NCBI GenBank assembly: GCA_963709355.1
Contig: CAVPVY010000005.1
Span: 1,426,001 to 1,490,000 of the forward strand
Origin: PLOWO2-12-38-17 sp963709355
GTDB taxonomy: Bacteria > Planctomycetota > Brocadiia > Brocadiales > Brocadiaceae
DNA: 64,000 nucleotides
Direction: 5' to 3'
Shown: positions 43,134 to 53,397 of the stretch, in pieces
How positions within the stretch are numbered: the first letter of the stretch is position 1
Layout: every line of letters begins with the position of its first letter
Notes under the pieces: model-generated
Database searches by the model: none
Told to the model about the DNA's origin: nothing
The model's input: the letters and a program-made list of their open reading frames with translations, nothing else
Position numbers and translations under genes: made by a program

Positions 43134-44555
43134 TTAAAAGAGTTTTTTAAACATTGCTTTTAATGAATCCAGTGAACCCAGACGTCGAATATTTTTTATG
43201 ATAAAACGCGGTGTCAGAAAAAATTCAAAATTAGCACGTCGAATGGCACTTTCGAGGTCTTTTTGGGAAAGATGAGGATATGCAATATTTGCTTCTTTTG
43301 CCACATTGACAGGTTTATAGTCACCATAAACAAATAATTTATTATCCTTGGCAATCTTATAAAAATCTGTTCCGGGAAATGGATTTGCAATGTTATACAT
43401 GACCTGGTCTACCTTCAATCGTTTTACCTCTTCCATATTCTTCCTTATGGTACCCATTGTTTCTATTGGTGAAGCGCCAAACATGATATTGATCTTGGCA
43501 GATATACCATATTTCTTTACCAATTTAATAGCTTCCTCATTTTTCTTAACGTCAATATCCTTCCGAACATAATCGAGTATCTCCTGGCTAAAGGACTCCA
43601 CACCAAGATCAATAAACTTACAATTTGACTCTGCCATCATTTTAACAATAGGCTCATTCAAATGATCTGACCTTGCAGAACAACCCCACACGATATCAAG
43701 GTCTTTTATACCCTCGCATATTTTTACTGTCCGTTCTTCGCCCCATACAAATTGGTCATCTTGAATATTCACTGCCTTGTAGCCCTGGATCTTTAATGAT
43801 TTAAATTCTTCTATAATATTTTCTGGAGACCTCTTTCTTACCGGCGGTTTCTTCCCCAAATAATGTTTATACTCAAGCTCCCTTGAAAAACTCAGTGAAG
43901 AAGGAACACAATATATGCACCTGTAAGAACAACCCCTCGATGTGCAAACAGCTGTAAACGGGCGTTTTCCCAACTTGGGATTATAATAGAGCTCCCTTTC
44001 TTCAATGAGATGTCTTGCCGGAAATGGAAGTGAATCCAGGTCTTCTATTAGTTCTCTGTTTACATTATGAATAATTTCACCATTATCCATGAAAGAGACA
44101 CTTTTTATACCGTTGACACTCGATTTAGAATGGAGCGCTTTTAACAGTTCTACCATTGTGAATTCAGGCTCACCCCTGACAACGTATGAATCATTATCAA
44201 CTACAAACTCTTCAGGTCTATCGGATGGAGCGGGACCAAAAAATATTACAGGCACATCCCCACGTAAATTTCTAATATCATTCAATGCATGTATATCGGT
44301 TTCCTGTGAAAGGTTAACGGAATAGAAGCAATATACATCGCTCAGGTCTTCTTTCAAATATGCCAGGAAATGCCCTCTTTGCCATTTCTTTATCGTGGTC
44401 TCAATATATCTTACCTCATAACCTGATTTCTCTAAAATAGCGGCTACGCTGAGGAGAAAGATATTCGGAACGTAATAAAGCAAATAGGCACAACCTGCAA
44501 CACGTTCAGGTATCTTTCCTTCAATTGGTGGAGGTACAAGAAAAGTAATTTTCAT
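43134..44555 (-). CDS. B12-binding radical SAM protein, 473 aa
   Basis: N-terminal ~150 residues have the cobalamin-binding (B12-binding) fold: FLVPPPIEGKIPERVAG, then VAAILEKSGYEVRYIE and VIFFGPAPS. The radical SAM core begins near residue 200 with TAVCTSRGCSYRCIYC (CxxxCxxC). The C-terminal region has WGCSARSDHLNEPIVKMMAE and FIDLGVESFSQEILDYVRK, typical of the HpnP/BchE-like group. Such enzymes methylate or rearrange unreactive carbons in lipids, pigments or natural products. The substrate is unknown. The neighbouring GT2 might point to a glycolipid, which is inference only. Confidence 0.9.
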   Translation of the reverse strand: MKITFLVPPPIEGKIPERVAGCAYLLYYVPNIFLLSVAAILEKSGYEVRYIETTIKKWQRGHFLAYLKEDLSDVYCFYSVNLSQETDIHALNDIRNLRGDVPVIFFGPAPSDRPEEFVVDNDSYVVRGEPEFTMVELLKALHSKSSVNGIKSVSFMDNGEIIHNVNRELIEDLDSLPFPARHLIEERELYYNPKLGKRPFTAVCTSRGCSYRCIYCVPSSLSFSRELEYKHYLGKKPPVRKRSPENIIEEFKSLKIQGYKAVNIQDDQFVWGEERTVKICEGIKDLDIVWGCSARSDHLNEPIVKMMAESNCKFIDLGVESFSQEILDYVRKDIDVKKNEEAIKLVKKYGISAKINIMFGASPIETMGTIRKNMEEVKRLKVDQVMYNIANPFPGTDFYKIAKDNKLFVYGDYKPVNVAKEANIAYPHLSQKDLESAIRRANFEFFLTPRFIIKNIRRLGSLDSLKAMFKKLF

Positions 44556-44888
44556 AAACTATATTTATTAATCAAATTCATAAAAATTGTCTACATTTAT
44601 TTTATACAAAATATCTTCTTTGTTTTATTATTTACTTCACCTATTATTCTCCCAATTCACGTTGACACCGTGAGGTTGTTACAGTCATAAGGCGATGAAT
44701 TCGTGGAATAGATGCTGTCTCTAAACCAGTTTCATTAAAGTCTTCATGCGATGGATCAATTGACAAAATCTGTTTCTAGCAAATCTGTTGAAATTCTGCT
44801 AATTATAAACGCAAGTATAACGTGAGAGTGCGAGCCAATTGTATGGCTCTGATTCAACCCATACTACTCAACTACTTTGGTATTTACT
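44556..44888. other. Gap upstream of the B12-binding radical SAM gene
   Basis: About 330 bp between the DUF445 gene's stop and the radical SAM gene's start, both on the minus strand. There are a few GC-richer patches (44665-44720 and 44820-44860), including GTATGG/CCATAC copies near 44842-44865, but no clear terminator, cobalamin riboswitch or ORF. Confidence 0.4.
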
Positions 44889-46133
44889 CTACGGAATTAA
44901 CAGCGAGACACTATATATAAGAAGACCAACAAACCCACCGATTATAGTACCATTAATGCGAATGTATTGCAAATCCCTTCCAACCTGCAATTCCAGCTTA
45001 TGTGTAACGGTATGAGCATCCCACTTTTTAATCTTTTCGGTAATTAAACTGCCGATTTCATTTCGATGCTTGCCTATAAAATTAACAATAACATCCTGTA
45101 TCCATGCATTTATCCTCTGAAGTATTTTTGAGTCATTAAGTAACCCACCAACGACTGTTTCTATAGCGATTTTTATTTTTATCCTGAAATAAGAATCTTG
45201 ATTATCAACATTTCTTAATATTGCCGCTTTGACATCGCTTCTTACGTTATTAATGTATTTTTGTATTACAGGATTCTTTATAAATTCTTTCTTCAGCGCT
45301 TCACCTTTTAATTTATACTCAGATGAGGATTTCAACTTATCTATATACTCCTGTGCTACTTTATCGAATTTCTTGCGTAACTCATGCCCTGGATTATTAG
45401 CAATCTGATCTAGTGTCTCATGGATTACGTTTATAAACTTTTGGTAAACTTTATCATCTCTGTTAAACAACTTAAACAACAGTGGGCTTTCCTCTTTAAT
45501 CTTTCTCCGCAGTACAGGTTTATATTCTTCAAACAGCCTGTTTACAAGAATCAGCGCACGATCAAATAATATCTGATGTTTGTTATTAGAGGTCAGTAAA
45601 TCCAGAAAATGTCCAGCGGCAGGAGTAAGCTCAATTGAATTAATAGCCATGGATATGTTTTCATCAAGAAAGTGTTTTATATCTTTATCTGTTGTAGCTT
45701 CAAATATCTTAGGAATAAAGGTATAAAATTCGTCAATTATAAGGTTTTTGTTTTCGGGATGTGCAAGCCATTTGACTCCCCTGCCTGCAATATCAAATGA
45801 CTGAAGTTTTTCTTTTATTGCTTCAACTGTGAGAAAATTTGTTTGGACAAAATTTCCAAGACTTTCGCCTATTTTGTCTTTATTATTAGGGATAATTGCA
45901 GTATGAGGAAGAGGAATACCGAGCGGGTAACGAAAGAGTGCTGTAATGGCAAACCAATCGGCAAGCGCACCAACCATTGCCGCCTCTGCTGATGCACGAA
46001 TAAATCCAAGCCACGCATACTTCTTTTCAAAAATCTTAGATATAAAATAAATAAACGTCATCAACAGCAATAAACCTGTTGCCAGGCGTTTCATCTTCCT
46101 TAGGGATGATTCTCTGTGTTCATCTTTAATCAT
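44889..46133 (-). CDS. DUF445 family membrane protein, 414 aa
   Basis: Two N-terminal and one C-terminal hydrophobic helix bracket a long helical domain. The strong block EAAMVGALADWFAITALFRY, then PLGIPLPHTAIIPNNKDKIG and LGNFVQTNFLT, is the DUF445 (YjiN-like) signature. The end IRINGTIIGGFVGLLIYSVS is also conserved in the family. The function of this family is not established; it is thought to be an inner-membrane protein with a large extended domain. Monocistronic or cotranscribed with the upstream radical SAM gene (30 bp gap). Confidence 0.9.
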   Translation of the reverse strand: MIKDEHRESSLRKMKRLATGLLLLMTFIYFISKIFEKKYAWLGFIRASAEAAMVGALADWFAITALFRYPLGIPLPHTAIIPNNKDKIGESLGNFVQTNFLTVEAIKEKLQSFDIAGRGVKWLAHPENKNLIIDEFYTFIPKIFEATTDKDIKHFLDENISMAINSIELTPAAGHFLDLLTSNNKHQILFDRALILVNRLFEEYKPVLRRKIKEESPLLFKLFNRDDKVYQKFINVIHETLDQIANNPGHELRKKFDKVAQEYIDKLKSSSEYKLKGEALKKEFIKNPVIQKYINNVRSDVKAAILRNVDNQDSYFRIKIKIAIETVVGGLLNDSKILQRINAWIQDVIVNFIGKHRNEIGSLITEKIKKWDAHTVTHKLELQVGRDLQYIRINGTIIGGFVGLLIYSVSLLIP

Positions 46134-46163
46134 ATAATCATTTATTGACTAATACTATTAATA

Positions 46164-47153
46164 CTAGTTCAAGTGCTTCAATCTCAATGCGTCGCATGTG
46201 CCGCAAACATCATTCTGGTGTTCTCGAAAATATTGCATATTCTCACAATGCCATATTTCCTCTATACCCTGCTTTAATATATTACCAACCTCATGTCTGG
46301 GTAAATCACAACAGGGCGTCGCCTTACCATCAATATTAATATACAAATAATCATATGGTTTTGGACATAATTTATCAAATCTATACATTGCAGGACGCAA
46401 TTTTTTGTAAATCAACCTTAGCATACTATTATCGAATGCAGTGTAATTATTGTCTACCTGTAACCCATATTTCTTACCTATTGTCTCTGCCTCCTTATAA
46501 ATTTCCAACTCCTCTTCCAGGCTTGGCCTTTTCAACCTGTGCCTTCCCATCGGAAGGTTTAAACGTACCAAATACACTCGGTCGGCGCCTACTTCTCCTG
46601 CAAACCTGACTGTATTTATGCACTGTTGTTTGTTATGTATTGTTATTTGAATAGTAATCATAGGGGCGTTTCTATTGCCACGATATTTTACTAAAGATTC
46701 AATATTATTTATAACAACTTTATTGGAGGGGTGACCCTTTGCCGCTTCGTGTGAATCCTCAACACTATCCAGCGATATGGTTAGTTTTTCCAGTTGTACT
46801 TCTATCAGTTTTTCAATAAATGTAGCCAGTAATAAGCCATTTGTCGTTACGCCTACATTATGTCCTTTACCCTTTGCGTAACCAATCATGTCAATTAACG
46901 CAGGATGTAGTAAAGGCTCCCCCCATCCTGTAAGCGTAATATTAAACGAAGGTTCTAGCCTGTCTATAATTTGCTTAAAAAAATCAAAGGGCATATCTTG
47001 TTCTGGCAGATTAAACGACTCACGCGGGCACATTCCACAAGTGTAATTACAGCGGTTTGTAATTTCTATCTGAATACGTTCTGGTCTTTGAGGAATTGTA
47101 TAAAGAGTCCTGCCTAAGACTCCTTTAATAAGGTAAAGTGGGTTTACAGACAT
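46164..47153 (-). CDS. Radical SAM/SPASM domain protein, 329 aa
   Basis: Radical SAM cluster CxxxCxxC at C35/C39/C42 (TNRCNYTCGMC) and the SAM-binding LTGWGEPLLHP. A C-terminal SPASM auxiliary cluster is seen in CPKPYDYLYINIDGKATPCC, then GNILKQGIEEIWH and CGTCDAL. This gives a normal order (core, then SPASM), in contrast with the permuted and split versions in the glycan locus of this window. Enzymes with this layout modify peptides or small molecules such as aminoglycoside precursors. No peptide substrate gene is visible next to it. A DUF445 gene lies downstream. Confidence 0.88.
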   Translation of the reverse strand: MSVNPLYLIKGVLGRTLYTIPQRPERIQIEITNRCNYTCGMCPRESFNLPEQDMPFDFFKQIIDRLEPSFNITLTGWGEPLLHPALIDMIGYAKGKGHNVGVTTNGLLLATFIEKLIEVQLEKLTISLDSVEDSHEAAKGHPSNKVVINNIESLVKYRGNRNAPMITIQITIHNKQQCINTVRFAGEVGADRVYLVRLNLPMGRHRLKRPSLEEELEIYKEAETIGKKYGLQVDNNYTAFDNSMLRLIYKKLRPAMYRFDKLCPKPYDYLYINIDGKATPCCDLPRHEVGNILKQGIEEIWHCENMQYFREHQNDVCGTCDALRLKHLN

Positions 47154-47361
47154 CTATGTTTTTATGATGTACTTTCAATAATAATTTTATGTTATCTATA
47201 ATTTATCAAATTAGATGCGTCTCTCCGCCCATAGTAACATATAGTCATTCTGGCCTTTCACCTTTGGCATGCCGAGTACACACGAAGCTCTCTTTTTTAT
47301 ACTTGTGGTAAACTCCATTAAGCATCTCATCATTGCTCATTTAAAATTCCTGAACATAAAT

Positions 47362-48777
47362 TTAAACAACTTTAACAGCCTCCTTTATTATTCTCTCCGT
47401 AAGTTTCTTGGTGTCTTCTTCTATAGTGGTCGGATAATTACTTGTAAAACATGCGTTACAGAAATTCTGTGATGATTGTGAAGAACAACCCATCATTCCT
47501 TCAACACTAAGATAACTCATGCTTTCTACATTAAGAAATTTTCTAATTTCTTCCAGGGTACGATTTGCAGCAATAAGCTCGCCCGTCTGTTGAAAATCAA
47601 TTCCATAATAGCACGGGTATCTGTGCGGCGGGCAGCTTATTCTCACATGAATTTCTTTTGCACCTGCCTTTCTTAATAGACCAAATCTCGATCTTGAAGT
47701 TGTCCCTCTTACAATGGAATCATCAATAACAACTACACGTTTCCCATTTACAGTTTCTTTCAAAGCATTCAACTTTAGTTCCACACTGCGATTACGCTGG
47801 TCTCCTTCCGGCATAATGAAAGTTCGACCCACATAATGATTACGGATAAATCCTCTATCAAGTGGAATTCCAGATGTATGAGAGTAACCTATCGCCGCTG
47901 AATTCCCCCCTTCTGGAACAGAAATTACCACATCGGCATCTGCAGGCGCTTCTTTTGCAAGCTTTTCTCCCAATTTTTTACGAAATATGTGAACGCTTTC
48001 CCCATAAATCCTGCTGTCCGGCCTAGAAAAATACACCAACTCAAATATACAAAATGCAGATTTTACATTCTTTTTTGTACAATAATACTCACTCCTTATT
48101 CCATCTTTCCCCACATAGACAGCTTCGCCGGGATTAATATCTCTTATAAATTCCGCACCGACTTGATCAAGGGCGCATGTCTCAGACGCCATTATATAAC
48201 TATTGTTTAATCTTCCAAGTGATAAAGGTCTAAAACCATTGGGATCGCGTACCCCAACCATCTCTTTAGGCGTTAAGAATAATAATGAAAAGGCGCCATG
48301 TAATTGCTGAAGAACAAGAGATAAATTCGCCTGCATCATATGCAAAGGTTTTGCCATCAAATGGACAATAACTTCCGTATCTGATGTTGTATGAAATATG
48401 GAACCGTTTGCCTCAAATTCTTCACGTAACCTTTTAGCATTAGTTAATTGTCCATTGTGAGCAACTGCTACTTTTCCCTTGTAATAATCAACTACAAGCG
48501 GTTGAGCATTCCCAACATTGCTAGAACCGATTGTGGAGTACCGAACATGCCCTATTGCCGCCGGATTTCTTAAAGATTTTATAATCTGTGGTTTTATTAC
48601 ATCACTTACCAGCCCCATACCTTTGTGAAAAATAATATCTTTGCCATTGGTTGAAGCTATCCCTGCGCTCTCCTCACCCCTGTGCTGTAAAGAATACAAA
48701 CCATAATAAACCTTTTCAACAGCGTCCTCGCAGCCATAAATACCAAATAAACCACAATGTTCTTTTACATCAAACAT
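47362..48777 (-). CDS. purF: Amidophosphoribosyltransferase, 471 aa
   Basis: First committed step of purine synthesis: transfers the amide nitrogen of Gln to PRPP. The N-terminal glutaminase has its nucleophile at Cys8 (EHCGLFGIYG), to be exposed after removal of a short propeptide. IGHVRYSTIGSSNVGNAQPL and FHTTSDTEVI are glutaminase blocks. The PRPP loop VVVIDDSIVRGTTSRSR is clear. A CSSQS...FCNACF pair near the end, together with the Cys set around 390, may hold the Fe-S cluster found in B. subtilis-type PurF. Length is typical (~470 aa). Confidence 0.96.
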   Translation of the reverse strand: MFDVKEHCGLFGIYGCEDAVEKVYYGLYSLQHRGEESAGIASTNGKDIIFHKGMGLVSDVIKPQIIKSLRNPAAIGHVRYSTIGSSNVGNAQPLVVDYYKGKVAVAHNGQLTNAKRLREEFEANGSIFHTTSDTEVIVHLMAKPLHMMQANLSLVLQQLHGAFSLLFLTPKEMVGVRDPNGFRPLSLGRLNNSYIMASETCALDQVGAEFIRDINPGEAVYVGKDGIRSEYYCTKKNVKSAFCIFELVYFSRPDSRIYGESVHIFRKKLGEKLAKEAPADADVVISVPEGGNSAAIGYSHTSGIPLDRGFIRNHYVGRTFIMPEGDQRNRSVELKLNALKETVNGKRVVVIDDSIVRGTTSRSRFGLLRKAGAKEIHVRISCPPHRYPCYYGIDFQQTGELIAANRTLEEIRKFLNVESMSYLSVEGMMGCSSQSSQNFCNACFTSNYPTTIEEDTKKLTERIIKEAVKVV

Positions 48778-48948
48778 ACTTTCTTAATCCTTTACAATTC
48801 ATTAACATTAATATTATAAATATGTATGTATCTCTTGCATTTATTCTGATGTAAATTTAGAATTGATTTGTATGTAAATTATTTTAGGTAGGATAAACAT
48901 TATTTTATAATTATAACAGTCACTAAATTAGTGTCAATAGTTTTATCT

Positions 48949-49632
48949 ATGAGTTTACAACCAACCCAAAACACAACAAGTAAAAATTCAATTAAAGATT
49001 TTTCCAACGTAAAACTATACGTAATTATTAGCTCAGGACTTACTAGAAAACCTGTACTGGAAACACTTAAAGAAGTTATCCAAGGCGGTGCTGACGCAAT
49101 ACAATTACGCGAAAAAAGTCTGACAGACAACAATTTAATACCAATTGCAGAAAAATTTAAAGAAATTACCTCTCAGGCAAAAACCCTCTTTATCCTAAAT
49201 GACCGTGCAGACATTGCTAACATGGTTGACGCTGATGGCTTACATATCGGACAATCAGATATAGCGGTGCCTACGGCACGTGAAATAATAGGTAACAATA
49301 AAATACTGGGTGTTTCCACCCACAATATTTTTCAAGCAAAAAAGGCACAACTCGAAGGTGCGACATATATTAGCGCTGGTCCCATATTTTACACAACTAC
49401 AAAAGATAATGAAGCTCCTGTAGGTCTTGATTATTTAAAACAGGTCAAAAAAGAAATTAACATTCCATTTGTAGCTATAGGTGCAATTAATTTGGAAAAC
49501 ATTAACGATGTCTTAAATGCTGGCGCAACATGTATTGCTATTTGTTCTGCAATTATATGTAGTAACAATATAACCGAAACAGCGCATACCTTTAAAACCT
49601 TACTTACAACATATCATCGCACTATTTACTAA
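48949..49632 (+). CDS. thiE: Thiamine-phosphate synthase, 227 aa
   Basis: Joins HMP-pyrophosphate and thiazole phosphate to make thiamine phosphate. TIM-barrel features: GGADAIQLREKSLTDNNLIP (QLREK binds the substrate phosphate), FILNDRADIANMVDADGLHI then GQSDI, YISAGPIFYTTTKD and FVAIGAINLENINDVLNAGA. A GTG at 48931 is also in frame, but ATG 48949 is preferred because the extra six residues are not conserved. No TPP riboswitch is seen upstream. An N-terminal ~20-residue polar extension precedes the fold. Divergent from purF by ~170 bp. Confidence 0.93.
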   Translation: MSLQPTQNTTSKNSIKDFSNVKLYVIISSGLTRKPVLETLKEVIQGGADAIQLREKSLTDNNLIPIAEKFKEITSQAKTLFILNDRADIANMVDADGLHIGQSDIAVPTAREIIGNNKILGVSTHNIFQAKKAQLEGATYISAGPIFYTTTKDNEAPVGLDYLKQVKKEINIPFVAIGAINLENINDVLNAGATCIAICSAIICSNNITETAHTFKTLLTTYHRTIY

Positions 49633-49728
49633 GGCTCAGTAGTTTATAAAAGTAGCTTTTATATTATGCTTTTGCTAATATCAATTGCCATTAATACAAT
49701 TTTGTGCCTTTAATTTGCCACATTAATT

Positions 49729-50631
49729 ATGGAAACCAAAGACCGTTCAAAATTACTTACCGAACAGCGTAATCCTCGCACACTTGATATAGACAGTAGA
49801 ACGACACTGGAAATTATAGACATAATTAATACCGAAGATGAGGCCGTCATTTCTGCTGTTAGAAATGAACGAGAAAACATTGCAAAGGCAGTTGAAATGA
49901 TAGTTGAAGCAATAAGCAAAGATGGTGGCCGTCTCATCTATGTTGGCGCTGGAACAAGCGGAAGATTAGGCATTTTAGACGCAGCAGAGTGTCCTCCAAC
50001 ATTTAGCACAGACCCTAACATAGTCATTGGTATTATTGCCGGTGGCGATAAAGCAGTATTTCAATCAATTGAGGGCGCTGAAGACCTTTCAGAAAATGGC
50101 GCTAGAGACATTCAGCAAAAAAATGTAACTCATCGAGATGTAGCGGTGGGAATTACAACAGGAGGAACAACTCCTTATGTAATGGGGGCATTATTTGAGG
50201 CAAAAAGACGTAATGCAAAGACCATCTTTTTGTGTTGCAACCCTGAAACATCGCCAACTTTTGATGTTGATGTAATCATACGACCAATTGTAGGACCAGA
50301 GGTCATAACAGGCTCAACACGCATGAAAGCAGGCACGGCAACAAAACTTATTTTAAACATGCTTACTACAACAACTATGATAAAGATTGGTAAAGTTTAT
50401 GAGAATCTCATGGTTGATTTGCGTACCTTAAATGCAAAATTATCTGACCGTGCAGAACGCATAGTTATGACTGTTACTGGTGTAAGCCGTAATGAGGCGA
50501 AAAAACTATTAGAATCAGCATTTGGCAGTGCAAAGATTGCAATCATTATGCATAAACTTAGAATTGATTATTCAGAAGCTAAAAAAAGGCTGGACGCAAA
50601 CGGTGGCTTGGTAAGAAAGGTATTACAATAA
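49729..50631 (+). CDS. murQ: N-acetylmuramic acid 6-phosphate etherase, 300 aa
   Basis: Cleaves the lactyl ether of MurNAc-6-phosphate in peptidoglycan recycling. SIS-domain sugar-phosphate fold: LIYVGAGTSGRLGILDAAEC carries the catalytic Glu region, PPTFSTDP and IIAGGDKAVFQSIEGAED follow, then GTKL-type GSTRMKAGTATKLILNMLTT. Full length (~300 aa). Presence of murQ indicates that this organism makes or imports peptidoglycan fragments, a point of interest in planctomycetes. It follows thiE on the same strand with a 96-bp gap. Confidence 0.95.
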   Translation: METKDRSKLLTEQRNPRTLDIDSRTTLEIIDIINTEDEAVISAVRNERENIAKAVEMIVEAISKDGGRLIYVGAGTSGRLGILDAAECPPTFSTDPNIVIGIIAGGDKAVFQSIEGAEDLSENGARDIQQKNVTHRDVAVGITTGGTTPYVMGALFEAKRRNAKTIFLCCNPETSPTFDVDVIIRPIVGPEVITGSTRMKAGTATKLILNMLTTTTMIKIGKVYENLMVDLRTLNAKLSDRAERIVMTVTGVSRNEAKKLLESAFGSAKIAIIMHKLRIDYSEAKKRLDANGGLVRKVLQ

Positions 50632-50709
50632 AGAAGAACCTTTCCTATTTAGTCGTTATAAAGTACTTGAAAAGTTAAACTACAAAATATTAATAATGAA
50701 GTGAAATAC

Positions 50710-52188
50710 TTATACCTCTAGTTCGGGTATTATATTTTTGTCAATAAGGTGCCTATATCGTTTTATTAGAGGCTCGACGGATTGGTTTACAAATTCATCA
50801 ACCTGTTGTGGCGCCCTGCCAATCAACCTGTCTGCATTAGAAACCTCATTCAACTTTGATTTAATCTTTGAAAATAAAGGGTCGTTTGCAATTCGTTCCA
50901 TGAGGTCATTTTGTTCCCCCCCTTCCATTATTTTACGTTTTGCTTCAATTGCATGTTTTCGTATCCTTTCATGAATCTCCTGACGGTCGCCGCCGGCGTT
51001 TACAGCCTCCATGAGTATATTTTCAGTTATCATAAAAGGTAGTTCTTCTGCAAGTTGTCGGCTGATAACTAAAGGATACACACATAAACCCGACACCACA
51101 CTTAGTACAATATTTAATATGCCATCAATTGCCAGAAATGCCTCTGGTATGGCAATCCGCTTATTTGCAGAATCATCAAGTGTTCTTTCAAACCATTGTG
51201 ATGCGGCGGTAAAGGCAGGGTTCAAGCAATTACACAATACATAACGTGCCAGCGCGGCTATACGTTCACAACGCATGGGATTTCTTTTATAAGCCATGGC
51301 AGATGACCCAACCTGTTCTTCCTCGAACGGCTCCTCTACTTCCTTTAAATGCTGTAATAATCTAATATCGTTGGAGAATTTATACGCAGATTGAGCAATA
51401 CCAGCCATGCTGAAAACAATCTGACTATCAACTTTTCTGCTATATGTCTGCCCTGTTACAGGATAATACTCATCAAAGCCCATCTTTTTTGTAACCGATG
51501 CATCAAGTTTTTTTACCTTTTCTGTATCGTTCCTAAAAAGCGCCATAAAGCTCGCTTGCGTGCCTGTTGTCCCCTTCACACCGTGGAAACGCATACCCTT
51601 TATCCTTGTCTCAATTTCTTCAATATCCATGATAAAATCCTGTATCCACAAACAAATTCTCTTCCCTACTGTTGTTGGTTGCGCGGGTTGAAAATGTGTA
51701 AAACTCAGGGTTACCAGACTTTTGTATTTGACTGCTAGATTTGAAAGTATATTTACAATGTTTACAAGTTTTTTAAGTATGATATTCAGACCCTCTTTCA
51801 TCTGAATAAGGTCGGTGTTATCCTGCACATATGCACTGGTTGCACCCAAATGAATAATTGGTTTTGCCTTGGGACATTGTTCGCTATAAGCGTGGATATG
51901 AGCCACGACATCGTGTCTGAGCTTCTTCTCGTATTTTCTTGCAACATCATAATTAATCTTATCCTGAAACTGCCGCAGTTCGTTAATCTGCTCTTCTGTA
52001 ATCGTTTGCAACCCAAGTTCTTTTTGCGCCTCAGCAAGTGCAATCCAGAGTTTTCTCCACATACTAAACTTGTTATGGTCAGAAAATATGTAACACATCT
52101 CCTTGCTTGCGTATCTTTCTGAAAAAGGAGACTGATATTTATCTGAAAGTGCTGTAAATAATTTAGTATTGTAATCTGTTTGATCCAT
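50710..52188 (-). CDS. purB: Adenylosuccinate lyase, 492 aa
   Basis: Splits SAICAR and adenylosuccinate, releasing fumarate (two steps of purine synthesis). The fumarase-superfamily signature VGSSAMAYKRNPMRCERIAAL is clear (GSSxMxxKxNP), with KPIIHLGATSAYVQDNTDL and LSFTHFQPAQPTTVGKRICL as the other two conserved blocks. Length of ~490 aa and the sequence style match the longer, eukaryote-like PurB branch rather than the ~430 aa form. Convergent with murQ; ends 79 bp from it. Confidence 0.95.
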   Translation of the reverse strand: MDQTDYNTKLFTALSDKYQSPFSERYASKEMCYIFSDHNKFSMWRKLWIALAEAQKELGLQTITEEQINELRQFQDKINYDVARKYEKKLRHDVVAHIHAYSEQCPKAKPIIHLGATSAYVQDNTDLIQMKEGLNIILKKLVNIVNILSNLAVKYKSLVTLSFTHFQPAQPTTVGKRICLWIQDFIMDIEEIETRIKGMRFHGVKGTTGTQASFMALFRNDTEKVKKLDASVTKKMGFDEYYPVTGQTYSRKVDSQIVFSMAGIAQSAYKFSNDIRLLQHLKEVEEPFEEEQVGSSAMAYKRNPMRCERIAALARYVLCNCLNPAFTAASQWFERTLDDSANKRIAIPEAFLAIDGILNIVLSVVSGLCVYPLVISRQLAEELPFMITENILMEAVNAGGDRQEIHERIRKHAIEAKRKIMEGGEQNDLMERIANDPLFSKIKSKLNEVSNADRLIGRAPQQVDEFVNQSVEPLIKRYRHLIDKNIIPELEV

Positions 52189-52446
52189 AAATTATTAAAT
52201 TCTGCTCTTTAAAGATGAAAGGGTAACTAAACGATTTTTAATCAAAATTTTCCAATAGGGTTCTTATTGGGCAAAATGCCAAATAAAAAATAATTTCCAC
52301 GTGGCGGAAAACAAGAAATGGAATACCTGTAATATAAAACACCAAAATATTTAATTTGAAAATATTCAGGAATTATGTAATTCGATAGTTAATTTAAAAG
52401 TGCGCACATAAAATAATTATATACAATAAAAATCATCTTCTGATTT

Positions 52447-52965
52447 TTATATTACGTTTACAGAGCTTGCCTGTGGGCCCTTTTCACCCATTGCCTCACT
52501 GAAACGGACTTCCATTCCAATTTTCAGTTGTTTAAACCCATGATTCAAAACACTGTTCTCGTGAAAGTAAATTTCCCTACCTTCCGGTGTTGTAAGAAAG
52601 CCGTAACCTTTGTCCTGAAATAATGTGCTTATCCTGGCGTGCGGTGACTCTTCATGATGTTTTACATCGTGGCGTTGACGACTGGTATACTCTTCCAATT
52701 CACGACGTGCCGCAATAAACGAATCCCTTATTGCTAAATAAAGGTCTGTATTGGGTTCACGCTTTACAACTAGTTCCTTTCCCGGAACTGTAATATCAAC
52801 ATTGACATTGTATAACGACCGTTTTGGAAGCGACTCAACAACAACCCTGCAGCTTGTTATCCGATCGTAAAATTTATTTAATTCCTCAGCTTTCTCCCTG
52901 ATGTTTGACTTTATAGCCTCTGTAATCTCCATATTTCGTGCAGTAATTTGCAATGGAAGTATCAT
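52447..52965 (-). CDS. HPF/RaiA ribosome-hibernation domain fused to cold-shock domain, 172 aa
   Basis: Residues 1-~105 are an S30AE (HPF/RaiA) domain: LQITARNMEITEAIKSNIRE, KLNKF-type EELNKFYDRITSCRVVVES and VDITVPGKELVVKREPNTDL, which in homologues blocks tRNA and mRNA sites on resting 30S subunits. After a His-rich linker, residues ~110-172 are a CspA-like cold-shock domain with RNP1 (KGYGFLTT) and RNP2 (EIYFHENSV). The second domain binds single-stranded nucleic acid. Long HPF proteins instead carry a dimerisation domain there. The fusion suggests an RNA-binding hibernation factor. Monocistronic, with ATG at 52963-52965. Confidence 0.88.
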   Translation of the reverse strand: MILPLQITARNMEITEAIKSNIREKAEELNKFYDRITSCRVVVESLPKRSLYNVNVDITVPGKELVVKREPNTDLYLAIRDSFIAARRELEEYTSRQRHDVKHHEESPHARISTLFQDKGYGFLTTPEGREIYFHENSVLNHGFKQLKIGMEVRFSEAMGEKGPQASSVNVI

Positions 52966-53397
52966 TTTTACCTCTTTACATTAATTGTATTATATAATAG
53001 TTTTCTTATTAAATTAATTTATCAATTGCAGAATTCTAACAATCAATCTCAGTCTTGTCAATGTAAAGTAGTTATCTAAGAAACAACAAGACATCCAATC
53101 TTTATATAACCCTTTGGTTTAAACAAGCGTCATTGTAAAATAATACACAATGTTCCTTTTTCTGGTCACCCAAAATACAATTCTATATCCATACTTATGA
53201 TAAATACTTGCACTTTAATACTCTGTTTGATAAACTTTTTAGGATTGCCTCTGTCTCTTATATGGCTAATCTTATACTCTACTATTTGCATTATACAGAC
53301 AGGATTTTTTATACGGCATATAATTTTGCTGTTTTCACAATAACCATACCGTGAAACACATTATTTAAATTATAATACTTATTTCAAAAGAGGGTTT
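52966..53397. other. Divergent intergenic region before the octaheme cytochrome
   Basis: About 430 bp of AT-rich DNA between HPF-CSD (minus) and the cytochrome (plus). It must hold both promoters. SD AGAGGG (53388-53393) precedes the cytochrome start. I see no riboswitch core or repeat. Confidence 0.5.
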
